Below are positions 45,492-56,900 of a stretch of 64,000 nucleotides of DNA, piece after piece. The stretch is taken from assembly GCA_003116995.1 (NCBI GenBank), contig BDSL01000090.1, forward strand, positions 186,001 through 250,000, written 5' to 3'. The notes under the pieces were generated by a model. The model was not told where the DNA came from, searched no databases, and saw only the letters and a program-made list of their open reading frames with translations. Every line of letters begins with the position of its first letter. Position 1 is the first letter of the stretch. The position numbers and the translations under genes were made by a program. The stretch comes from Yamagishiella unicocca (Eukaryota > Chlorophyta > Chlorophyceae > Chlamydomonadales > Volvocaceae).

Positions 45492-47612
45492 GCTTGCGAT
45501 CTGACTCTGCGACTTCCTTCCTAGTTTCCCGTTGCGACGTAGGGATGTATTTTAGATGCGGGGTATCTGCCCCGCCAGTATAGGACCCTTGACCCAGCTA
45601 CGGTGCAGTGTGCGCACATGTGTAACATCAGGGGTTGATACGCTCATGCAATGCCGTACTACCCTCGCTGATAATACTCAATGATGCAAATTCAGCTCCT
45701 GATCATTTACACGAGCACCTATTACAAAGGTTGTTTAAGCTCCGTTGCCTTGGTTATGTCTCGGGAGCGAGTCAGTCGCGTGTCGCTTTCCCTGACCATC
45801 CGTTAGTGTTATTTACCTGAGATACGCTTCCGTGTCACTAAACTGCGTTCCGAAATCACAGTTGTGTAGTTCTAGATAGATGGGAAACTGCCCCGACACA
45901 GCATCTCCATGTCTAGTTACTTGGCTCGATGCGAATGTAATAGGCGGAACTCGCAGAGACGAAGCGGTTTGGGATGCGCCATGCCAAGTTAGCCGAATTC
46001 GTGCAATCATATCTTCGCAACTCTCGTAGGACACGAATAGGGCGAGTGCTACTGGGCAAGGGTTCGTACTTTCGGGCACTGTGCCGGCATGTGAGGACAT
46101 ACTGTTTGAGAACTCCTTGCCTGAGCGCTCCTTGCCGGTGAATGTATACCAGATTCAGATTGTCACAGGCAGTGGCGTGTCTTGGTATTGCATCGGCGGT
46201 ATTTGACGGACGTGACGTGCCACATACACGACTTACGTCCACGCGAGGTGCTTGTGCTTGCACCATGTGCGCAAGGCTGTCTCCGCCCTCACTTGGGTGT
46301 CCTACTATTTATGGTATTACGGGACAGGTGCATTCGCCGTGCCTTGGTACGTTAGGCCAGCGAGGTTCACGCATTACGCCGGACGGGGCCCAGCGTTGGC
46401 CGGCCCGCGACGGCAACTTCCTCACGTCCTGCCTTCAAAAACCCTTAGGCACCCGATTTCCGTGCTTGCGCAGCACTCACGCCACGTCCTGCCCCTTCAG
46501 CCTGCATTGAACACCGTGGCGTCCCTTCTAAGCACTGAGGCCTTGCGGCGTCCGAATCCAATAAGTGCCATTCCGAGAAAAAACATTGTTGCGCCAGCCA
46601 CATCCATTAGCCGTCGGGAAAAAAACACGAGAAACGCCTCAAAAACATCGTCATCGTCATCATCAGGTTTGTCAGATTCATACTTATAACAGGTTCCGGA
46701 TTGCGCGCAGCCGCAGTTCATACACCCGTTAGCCCCGTTACTAACGAACCAATGAACACGCTGGGCCGCAAACAAAGCAGCCAAACCTGGTCATGAAAAA
46801 AGTCATATGGAGGAGGCCCCGTTTCTCACCACACTAAAACGTGTCCGCTGCACAGGCGATGCACTGCCACCCCATGTATGCAGGAGCCACAGCCCGCTTC
46901 GAACATCACGCCGCATAACAAGACCACGGCACAGCGCCACGTCAGCCTGCGGCCACCATTTCACGAGTCGAGCGCACGCTCAGGGAAACGCACACATGAG
47001 TGCGTTTGCAATCCGCACAAACACGGTACGTCACTAAAGTTCGCGCTGCAGGACGGGCTTACGTTCACCCCTTGTCCTTCACAGTGGCCGCCTGCCAGCA
47101 CTTATGTCCATTGGCAAGCTGCTGGTGTCCGTTGTGGCTATACCCCACGCGAGCGAGTCCACCGCAGCTGCACCGAAGTTCACATGCGCGCTCGCGGTGA
47201 CGCCACAGCTGTGCAACAGTCCAGACGGCGCGACCAAGCAAGCTTCACGCCCTGTCCCCTGCTCGTCTCTATCCTCCGTTAAGCTCTTGCAGCAACCCTC
47301 TGTTTGGTCCGATTAGCCACCATGGATTGGTGAGCCGAGGAAAGCTACTGTCTGATGAGGAGGGCTGCCGATTGCCAGCATGGCACTCCGCCTCGACTAC
47401 TGAGGAGAGGGTTCGCGCTCGTGATGCGAGGCCCCGTGCCTACATGATCTGAAAGCTAAGCACTAATAAGCAACATCCAAACACCCGGCCCTTCGCCCCC
47501 CGGTCACGTCCACTCGCGACCCCATCCAATCACTCCCCCGGCGCCGCGCCCTGCAGTTCAGCAATTATATTAGGACTGGGAATGCACGCGCCCGTTTGCA
47601 CGAGACGTTATT
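45492..47612. other. Intergenic: clathrin promoter side and MRS2 3' side
   Basis: Both neighbours are on the - strand. Apart from the candidate exon at 46497-46782 nothing coding is supported. The portion just right of 45491 should contain the clathrin 5' UTR and promoter; no TATA box was evident. Confidence 0.5.
46497..46782 (-). CDS. Candidate coding exon, small Cys-rich/acidic membrane protein
   Basis: An open frame of about 95 codons ends at TGA (46497-46499). It has a compositional layout unlike random shadow frames: a Cys cluster (GCMNCGCAQSGTC), an Asp run (DDDDDD), then a hydrophobic helix (VAGATMFFLGMALIGFG) flanked by basic residues. There is no ATG at its left end; the frame opens with TTG after an in-frame stop, and an acceptor-like CCAG directly precedes it, so an upstream exon would be needed, or translation would begin at the internal ATG of MNCGCAQ. 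No upstream exon was found. I do not recognise a family. This could be chance. Confidence 0.25.
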
Positions 47613-50600
47613 TTAGAAGTACAGCAGTTTCTGCGTGTGCATGAAGACCAGGAAGGAGACGAACATCGCCAGCGATGTGAGCGTTGTGGTGAGCACCACC
47701 GCCTTGAAGAGGTGCGGCCGCTCCTGCAGGCCACTGTCGAGGTTCATGCCAAAGTAGCCGCCCACGACAGTCATGAACATAAGGCCCGTGGTGAACGACG
47801 TGAGCATGAGGTCTATCGTGATGAGCTGGTTTCGGTGCTGATCCAGCTGGATGGTCACCAGGTCCTCCGTGTCCTTGATGTACTCGTGCACGGTCTGGAC
47901 GGGAATGTATGGAGGGCGTGCAAGCAAACAGGCGGGACCAGAAACCGGGTAAGCAAGTGCGCGTTGAAATTACTGAGCGCCTCAAAATGTACACTGCCCT
48001 GCACTTCGTGGCTTATTGACAGACGAGCCGGGGAGCCGGTTAAAGTTGCCTGCGCAGCCGCGTGTCTTCCGCTGACGGTGGCTGATACCGTAGTCCCTGG
48101 CTGCCGCTGCCCAACCTTTCCTTCGTGCCACCCCTATGACGATACGCTAACCCCCAGCGCACCTGCAGCCTATTGAACGTGTGGTCAAACTGCATGAAGT
48201 AAGCCTCCAGCAACATCTCCACTGCCGCCGTCTCGGCCTCATCGATGGACGAGTCCGACGAGCTGTCGTCAGCAACGCTGCCAGGGGCACCCTGCATCTG
48301 TACGGCACGACGCAGGGGTGGGCAAGCGCGAAACGCCCGACGTGCAAGTGCGGGGCTCAGAGCCATGCCTGTTCCATGCTTGGCTATCCATTGCGGCATC
48401 CCGACAAAATAAATATTATATAATCCCTCCGCGAAATCCGTCCCAATAAGTGCAGCTCCTCAGGACTGCAGCCTTGCCCCTCTCTTACAAAATGCGCGAG
48501 TTCATACAACCCAAAACCCGCAGAGATCGCCGATACCATCTTCAACGACAGCTCAGCTAGCCCCCGGGTGGGAAAGCACACCCTAAGCCTGCCCGGTGCA
48601 CTGCACCTGCCGACCCACCAGGCCCGCTGAAAGCCTGCCCAAGTCGCCTTGGCGCATGGACACCTGACGCGACAGCTCGGCGCCGGTGAGATGCAGTCGG
48701 TGCATGTCACCGTCATCGTTGAGGAAGCGCTCCAGAACCTGCGGCAAACGCAGCGGGAAGCGGCCACCGTGTGGTTGTTGCGGCCCGCAACAGCTCACCG
48801 CCAGCGCCTCCATCCGCGGCGGCCGCGAAATAACAGCAGCGGCCACTTTCGCTACCGCCACAGCCAGCAAGCCTTACCACAGCTTTTCCGTTATATACCC
48901 GCGTGCCCGCTCCACACGTACACCCTCTACGCGCCATCTGTGCTCTGGGGGCCAAAACGCCGGTGCGGAAATCCGGACCCGCACCCCAGATTTCCGTTTC
49001 CTCTCCTTTGTCGGCCCACGGCTCACCTCACGCAAGGATTTGACGCTCTTGGTCAGCCGCACCAGCCGGTTCTTGATGCGGCGCGCCTTCTCCAGGTTAC
49101 TAGCTGTCACCTGCGGGACGAATTACAAGCGGCCGCCAGGCGACGTGCGTAAGCGGAATGTGGACGGAGCTCACAACAGCAACCGAAGTCCGAAGTCCAT
49201 GTTATGCCCGGGTACAGCTCGACGTTCGCCCCTTTTAACCTGCACGACCCATACGCGCAGGCGGCCGCAATCCCACGGGCTACAAAATGCTGGCGGGAGA
49301 AAGGGGGCGTGCAGGCGTGAAAATAGGCTTGGTACGAGGGATACGCTTCCCGCCGGATACTTGTGTGACGTGGAGCAGGCCGTGCCGCGCACTGGCCTTC
49401 CACGCACCTTGTGAGTGAGGGCATCTAAGTTGGGGTAGGCGTCTCCTTCGAGCCGCTTGGTGGCCTCGTCCAGCTGGGACGCCGTCTGGGAGGGATAAGG
49501 AATAAGGGATAAGGAGGGCGCGGTCGAGGTAAAGCTAATGCATGTTGCCGCCACCCAAACATGTTCGCGTATTTAAGCCAGGCGACGTCTGCGTGTAAGA
49601 CTACGCAAGCGGCGAGCCCACGCGCATGAGCTAACGAGGGCCGGACTGTCACGGATGGATCAGCCATGCCTGAGGCGAGAAACCGTAGTGTTGGGCTCGA
49701 CTAGCGCTCATTTCTGCACAGTTTACCGGCAGAAAGATGCTCGAGACACGGAATGATTGCCCCCTTCCTCCCGTTATGAAGTGGCCGGGGCCCAGAAGGA
49801 CGGCCCCCGATGCACGTCTTTGTCCCTGAACATCGTGGCGCTCTGCGATACCGTAGGAAGGAAAACACCGGCTACGCTACGCTCAAATCGCAGCCGCTGT
49901 ACCTCTCATCCGTCCACATCCCACGTCTCACCATGTCCAGGCACACCTCCAACACCTTGAGCTCGAAGGGCAGCTGCAGGGAGCCGTACCCCGCGTTTGC
50001 CGTGACGTTGCTGGCGGTCCCGGCGAGACCCACGTACGACCGGGCGTTGCGGTCCGTTGAGAGCTGCGCGCCGGCAGCCGGTGTGGTTGGGGTGAGCCAG
50101 CGGGATTTGGATTCCAGTAGCGGCCGGTAACACAAGAGGAAGACGCGCGACGGTGCCGCAACCTACCAATGTCTCACTCGGACGGAAGGTATGTAACGAG
50201 AATACATGGAAAGGCCATTTGCGTCAGCCATGGTGTTGGTTGGATGCACGTGTTGGGTTTCAGATACGCCCGCTCACGCCTGGCGTGAGGCGGTGCGCCG
50301 CAGCCGAGTACGCGGAGACCGCCACCGCACCTTGGCCTTAAGCTCCGTCACAAAGGACTCCATCGCGTTGCGCTCGTGGGAGCCGTTGATCGAGTCAGGG
50401 GACATGACCAGGCAGTAGTCCAGCGTAATAATGGCCTGTAGTAGTATTTGTTGTTATTGTTATAAAGCTACGCTTTATTACCATTACTACTGCTACTACC
50501 GCTGGAGGGGAGCAACAAGGCAGAGAGTAAGATTCCCGCAGCGCTTGCACCTTTGGCGCCCACGGCTCGACCAAGCTTGCCGGGCGCCTTTGCTGGTTTG

Positions 50601-52800
50601 CTTGCTCTTCCCCGCAGAAACGCTTGTCACAGACTTGCAACGCCTAATAGACACGTTTGCAGGAACTCCTGCCCATGAAGCCACCGCAGGCGTAGCCTTC
50701 CACGGCGCACACACACACACAGCCCTCAGCTCAGCATATTTAAAACACACAGCCCTACGCAGTGTACTCTGCACCGCTGTGGTGCTACTGTACCTTGATG
50801 TGCCAGAGGTTGACGATGATGGCCTTGTCGCGGTCGAGGATGGCGGGCGGCGTGGCGGAGGTGAGGTCCAGCAGCCGCAGGTCGCGAGCTTGCACACCCA
50901 GCTTGTGCATCAGCTGGGGGGAGGGGCAGCGAGGGCACGAGCCGAAGCGCGGACACGGTTGCTAGGAGGGCAGGCAGGCGACGGTCGTCAGGATTGCGCG
51001 GCCGGCAGTGCCGCAGGTGCGGGTGGAGTCCGGCAAGGTGGGGAAGCGGAGCTAAGTCGGAGTGGGCAGGGCGGTGCGATTGGTAAAGGTAACAGCGATG
51101 TATGCACGTGCTAGAAACAGGACGGGGAGGGAATAGCAAGGGCGAGTCGGGGTTCGACGCCCGATTTGACCGTGCGAGATTGCCGGATCGCGCAGCCCGG
51201 ACTTGCGGCCCCAGCCCGGTGGTCCGCGGTGGGGCGCTCATCTGGGGCGAACGCAGCGACTGCAGACGGCGTACGTAGGCGGGCGGACTTTGCGACACAT
51301 TTGCGGCAATAGCCAGCTGATCAATGACGCCAGGCACCGGCGCACCGCATGTACAGTTGCACGCCCCGCCCATTGCCAGCCTAGGAGCTGTCACGGCATT
51401 GGGCGGTATGGGTATGCCTGCTGACCGCCCTGCGCGCCTTCTCCCATCCCCTCAGCCTTCTCGGCCGCGTACGTGGTGTCCGCAGGCGCCACGCCAACAC
51501 CGCAGCCCTTCTACCCCACAGCTGCCGCCTCTCCGCATCACAATACCCTCTCTCACATCTGCATGTCCCACTTTCCGTCCCCCTTCCCATCCCTGGCCCA
51601 TATTTGCAGTCCCTTACACCCCCCACGCTCACCTTGTGCTTATCCACTCGAATCACGTTGTCCACTCCCCTGAAGTCCACTTTGAGCCAGTTGGTGGACG
51701 CAGGATTCGCCTTCTTCGGCTTTTCGCTTCGGTGCTTCCGGTGTGACCGAGTGGCCAGACGGATACCATCCGTGCCGGCGGCATCGCCCGCAGCGGCCGC
51801 GAAGGGCCCCCCAGAGACGGCACTGCTGCGTAGCCCCGCCAGGGTCGCTAGGCCGCCCAGCGCGCTGCCGATGCCCGATGCGAGGCCTCCTCCGCCGCCA
51901 CCCTCCTCATCAGCCTCGTCGCGCATCTCGCCGCCGATCTCCCCCTCATCTTCCCCTTCGCAGGTCCTCAACAACCCTACCTGCAGCTCCTCACCCGGGG
52001 CGCTCCCGCCGCTTCCGCTGCCGCCTATGGCGACGAGGCTGGCACGTCGCATGAGGCCGACAGGAGAAATTGGTGGGAGCGACGGTGCGCAACCCATCGA
52101 CAGCCGGCTACTGCGGGGCACCGTCGACGGTTGCCCATCGACTTGGATCTCCGACGCGCGACCGTAATCGACGGAACGGCGCCGCTGATGCTGCGGCTCC
52201 TCCTCCGCGATGGGCTGGTCGTGGGGCTGCAATTGGACGTCCTACGAAAGTAGGAAGCGGCAGCGCAACGGGTTACATTGGCGTAAGGGGGCTTGGGCCG
52301 GAGCATGTGTCGTGTGGCGGACGCGAGGAACGGGAGCAGCGAATTGGTGAAGAGTCCCGGTGTAAGAGCGGACACGCGCGGTGACTTGGACGGGCTTTGG
52401 AACTGGTTTCTCGCTAGCTCCTTCCGAAGCACGAAGCCGTGCTGTCGAATGGTTCATGCTGGTGAAGCCCCTTGGCACACGCCCTGCTAGGTTTCCCCCT
52501 TGGGGGTACAAGTACGAGATACCGGGGGCCTAGGAAAACGGGGCCGTGCGTGAAGCCGACGGTCAAGCCGACAACCAACGCATCAGCATATGCTCAAAGA
52601 GCGACACACGATAAGATCCCACGTGAAGCACCTCTTCAAGGAGGAATTGTTATTGGCTACTTTATTGATTACAGCATCCGACTTACCGTGTCCGCATGCG
52701 TCCGAACAACCTCCGCTGCAGCTTCATACTTTGACACCAACACTTCATACTTGCTGCGCCGGCTAAGGCGGTCGCCTAGCGGAGTAGTTGTCGTGCTCAT
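47613..52800 (-). CDS. MRS2: CorA/MRS2-type magnesium transporter
   Basis: Ten exons: 52687-52800, 51633-52241, 50794-50913, 50331-50435, 49932-50162, 49408-49485, 49027-49110, 48664-48738, 48163-48297 and 47613-47894; about 610 aa. MRS2 proteins are pentameric Mg2+ channels of mitochondrial, plastid or vacuolar membranes. The signature GMN sits at the end of the first transmembrane helix (TTGLMFMTVVGGYFGMN, about residues 551-568), followed by a second helix and a short tail. Upstream are family motifs: GVQARDLRLLDL, RDKAIIVNLWHIKAIIT, LPFELKVLEVCLDM and a coiled coil (NLEKARRIKNRLVRLTKSVK) leading to LNDDGDMHRLHLT. The first about 240 residues are a low-complexity Ser/Gly/acidic extension without a clear targeting peptide. 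The donor of the eighth exon is ambiguous: 48607 instead of 48664 would also keep frame and add 19 residues. The compartment cannot be told from sequence. Confidence 0.92.
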
Positions 52801-53946
52801 TTCCTATGGATGTCCTCACGCGTCTTCACACAGTTTGACGATGGTCATATCTTCACAAGCTTAGGCAAGGTCATACTGATGTCCTACATCGCGTCAGTCA
52901 GAATCAACGCAGCATGGCATATTGTGACGATAGAGATGCGCTGGCCTGCGCAGCTGTATAACTAGACCAGACTGAAGGTAATATGCACGAAACCTATGGA
53001 CTTCAACTGGGTTGTGCTTGCGTTGCTACACGCATTAACCTTCATCGTACGGCCTTCGTCAGCATCGTGTACGAATGCCCTGTCAAGCTCCGTAGCTCCC
53101 CCGATGTCCCGGACCAGAATTGACAAATCTTCATTGTGCTTTGCCAATAGTATAAAAGTCCTTCCGATTCACTTAAACCGTGTTGGCTCTTCGGAAGACC
53201 GACAGCCGACAAGGCCAACAGCCGACATTACCGTGAGGCCCTTGTGCGGCACGCAATATGGGGCACTGGGCATGCCACAGGTCCCCATGGGAGCACGGAA
53301 CACTGGCGCCCATGTGTTGACCCATATACATACATCACTGCCTCGCAGCTAATTGTGCACAACCCTACCCCATCCGCTAACGGCTGAAGAGAAGAGTCAT
53401 AACGGCCTCACGGCTAAAGAGTCACCTGACCATTAATGAAGAAAGGATGAGCCCCACGGCATTCGCTGCGACTCCTGTTGCATATCGCAGCATTGCCTAG
53501 ACACGCACCCCAGATCCATCCAATGCGGGCCGCACGATTCGGGCGCAGTGGTGCCTACACCCGAGCGCACCTGCGCGCTTCCTCGCGCGGACGCATTTCG
53601 CGTCACGCCTCACAACACGCCACATATAACGCCATCCCTGCTATCAACCAGCACGTCGTCATCGGTCAGGCCAGGAGCCATGCCACCGCGGTGCTCGCTG
53701 AACCCTGGAGCGCCGCTCCATTCGTAGCGAATATCCAGTGCCAGCCGTCGCCAGCCTCAAAATGTCCGCAGCACCAGACCCAGGCATGACGGTAGCGGAA
53801 CAACGCAACTGCCCGCACGCATGCACCGGACCTTGCCGTACGGTACGACAGTGGAAAACCGGGGCCCATTTGAGCGTGTCCCCTGTGAGTACGTGAACCC
53901 GAAGCCGATGCAGCTCGTCGACACCAGTACTTCTGCTCCACCTAGT
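52801..53946. other. Intergenic: MRS2 promoter side and exonuclease 3' side
   Basis: About 1.1 kb with no supported gene. A + strand frame at 52996-53352 starts with a signal-like hydrophobic stretch but has no codon or homology support, and a - strand frame on the same segment (52962-53147) has no ATG. Confidence 0.45.
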
Positions 53947-56900
53947 TTACGAATCCCGTGGCCCGGCCTCTGCTTTCGCGCCAGTACCACCCTCTCCACC
54001 CGTTGCGACAGCCACCGCGGCGGCGGCCGAGGGAGACGCCTGCTCGAACGCGCTCCAAATCGCCTGCTGCCGCGACGAGACGGAGCCCTGGTCAAGGACC
54101 GGCCGCGACGCCTTCTTGCCTGCCTTCCTGCGCTTGCTCTGCGCGTTGCCTGGTTTGGCCTGGCTCGCTTGCCGTCCCTTGCCGCCGCCCCCATTCTTAC
54201 TGTCGCCACTACCGCTACCACCGCCACGACTCACGCCCACGCCTACGCTCGCGCTCCCCAGCCGTGAGCTCGATGCTGCCATGTCCTCATGCCCCTCGGG
54301 CCCGAACAGCCGGCGCCCTAGGCGTCGAGAGTACTGCTGCCTGCCACGAGCGGCGCTCAGCAGAAAAGCTCCCAAGCCCCCAGCACCCGCGGCCACGCCG
54401 GCCGAAGAAGGGTCGGGGGCGGCGCCAGAGGCAGGCCCGGGGACCCGCAGGTCGGCTCCCGCAGCTGTAGCAGCTTGGGAGGATGCGGGCGCTGCGGTTA
54501 CAACGGTCTTGTCTGTCGTACCAGCGCTGCTCGTGACGCTGTTCATCTCGGCGCCTTGTGAACGCCAGAAGGTGCGGCTGCAGTGCTCGCAGGTGATCAG
54601 CGGCGGTGAGGGTGTGTTGGCACTCTCAGCGGTGTCCACCAGCGCTTCGGAGCGCGGGGGCGGCCGCACCGGCATGTTCTGTGCGACACCAGGCGGGGCA
54701 TGCATCGCCTGCGCAGCGGGGTGCCCAGGGCAGGGACGTCAGCAACTACCGCACGTTCCAAGCATAGAAACAATTACGAAACAGAAACAAAAAGTTAAAA
54801 AACAAGACACAACAAAGCGGCCCGACCCGATCCGACCCGACCCGACCTGGCCCAAACGAAACCAAATCGAAACGAACCGAACATAACAGAACAGGACCGA
54901 ACGGATCGCCCGCCGTGCCCCCGAATCAGGAGAGTTTGATTGGTCGTAGCCGAGGTGCTGCGGCCCGCAAAGCGCGCACCTGCTTGCAAAAGCAGCAGCG
55001 CAATGCCGGCATGGCGGCGAAGAGACGCAGCTGCCGCAGCAGGATAGGCGGCAGCAGCGCGTCCAGGGCGGCGTAGCGGATCTGCGGTACAGGCGGACGG
55101 TGGAGGAAAGTAGGGCTTCCAGGCGGCTGACATGTCCGGCAAGTGCATCTGGGCACCCTCGCTCCCCGTGCGCACGTGGGCGCAGGCGCATGTTTCATCC
55201 TGACCGGGCAGCAACACTGCGGCGTTTGTTGCGGTGCCGAGCCAGCTGCGGCAAATCCCCGGCCTGTGCGACCTAAGCCTGACACCGCCGTCCGCACACA
55301 GCACTCCCCATCTTCCGCAGTTGCAACGGGACACGTCTCCTCCACCCGCGCGCTTAAGGAGCTGCCCCTACAGTTTCGCTCCATGGATTTCCTCTCCACC
55401 CACGGCCCCTTACCACCTACCTGCCGGTCCGTCAGCTCCGGGTGGGCCCAGTTGCACATGGACAGCCTGCGCGGCTTGGTGAACTCGCTGATGCCGAGTA
55501 GCTCATTAACCAGGCCCAGCAGCCCCACTCGCGGCCAGCCGGCAGCGCGCGCCGCCGCCTGCACGTCCACCACCCGCATCCGGGGTGCAGCGCCGCCGAA
55601 GGCAGTGATCAAGCCACGGCGGTCGCCGCTGTCCCAGCCACACGCCACCCAGGTGAGCTGCTGGTCGGACAGAAACGTATGAAGCGGCCCTCCGGGGGCT
55701 GGCGGAGAGGAGCCAGGGTTCGCGGTTAAGGGTTGTTGCAGAATATTGGGGCAGGAGAAGGGATGTGGGGCGGCAAGGCGCAGGGGACAATGCGCAGGCG
55801 CGGAAAGACGGGAGGTGGAGGTGGAAGGACGGATCGTGCAGCTGATGGGAGCATGCAAACCATGACACGTAATGTTGACGTGCACACCATGACCACGGCG
55901 GATAGGAAGAAGCCGAGCGCGCCATGGGTATCGACGGTTTTGCGCGCGGCCAGGCACTGGGCTGCTGGCTCGCCCACAAGCCGTCGATGGGGCAGCGGCT
56001 TCTGCCTTCCAACTGCCATGCACAAGCCGCCAAGCTGTCAACCCACCTGTTGCCGGCTTTTTCATCTGAGCCACATGCAGCAGCAGCACCCGGCTGGGGG
56101 AGGCGACCTGTTGATCACACCAGTGGAACACGGGTGGCACCGTGAGTGGATGGTGGCTGCGAGCCTACGTAATGGGCAGCAAATTGCGGTACCCACCGGC
56201 ACCTGACCCCTCCCGTGGCCGCCAACTTGCTTGACACATAACTACACCATCACATTGCCGCACCGCTGTACGGCACCGCTGTACCGCACTCCTACCGTAC
56301 GGCACCACTGTACAGCACCACTGTACCGCACAAGTGTACCGCACTAATGTACCGCACCACTGTACGGCACCACTGTACGGCACCACTGTACTCCTTCCTC
56401 ACAAGTGTTGCGGGCCTTGCGGCGCACTGGAACATCTCCCCGGCATTCGCCGCCCCCAACTGCCGTGCAACGACGCACACCGACTCATGCACCCGCACAT
56501 CTGCTGTGTTGCGCCTCAGGCCCCAACCCCATGCACCCTGTGACGCTGGTGCGGCCATCGACTTGCCTGCAGCATAGCCAGTTTCTCAGTCTGCCCGGAT
56601 GAGAAGACGGGCGGCCACTCCGTGTCAATGCCGAACACGAGGTCTCCCGACTGCGATGCGCGCAGCCAAGTGATGGCGGCGCCCAGCGAGCGGGCGTCCT
56701 GGGGGTAGGTGCAGGCGCGGCAGCGGCGGCAAGAGGTATCATGAACATGGGGTGGTGAGTCGTAACATGAGGTGAGGAAGTCCAGGGAGGGCAAGTCGTG
56801 GCCGCCGGCGGGGTCTGCGCCAGGACACCCCTGGAGCGACCAAGGATGCGCGGGGTGAGGGGGAGGCGCGGAGAAAGGGGGAAACCTCGTGATGGGCAGT

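Noticed and set aside
52996..53352. + strand 118-codon frame with signal-like start
   Set aside because: No homology, no linked exons, and an equally open - strand frame on the same segment; most likely chance.
55699..56046. Open frame joining exonuclease exons 4 and 5 without splicing
   Set aside because: A continuous frame exists but adds about 115 residues with no family match in the middle of the exonuclease fold; GT and AG sites with matching phase 1 flank it.
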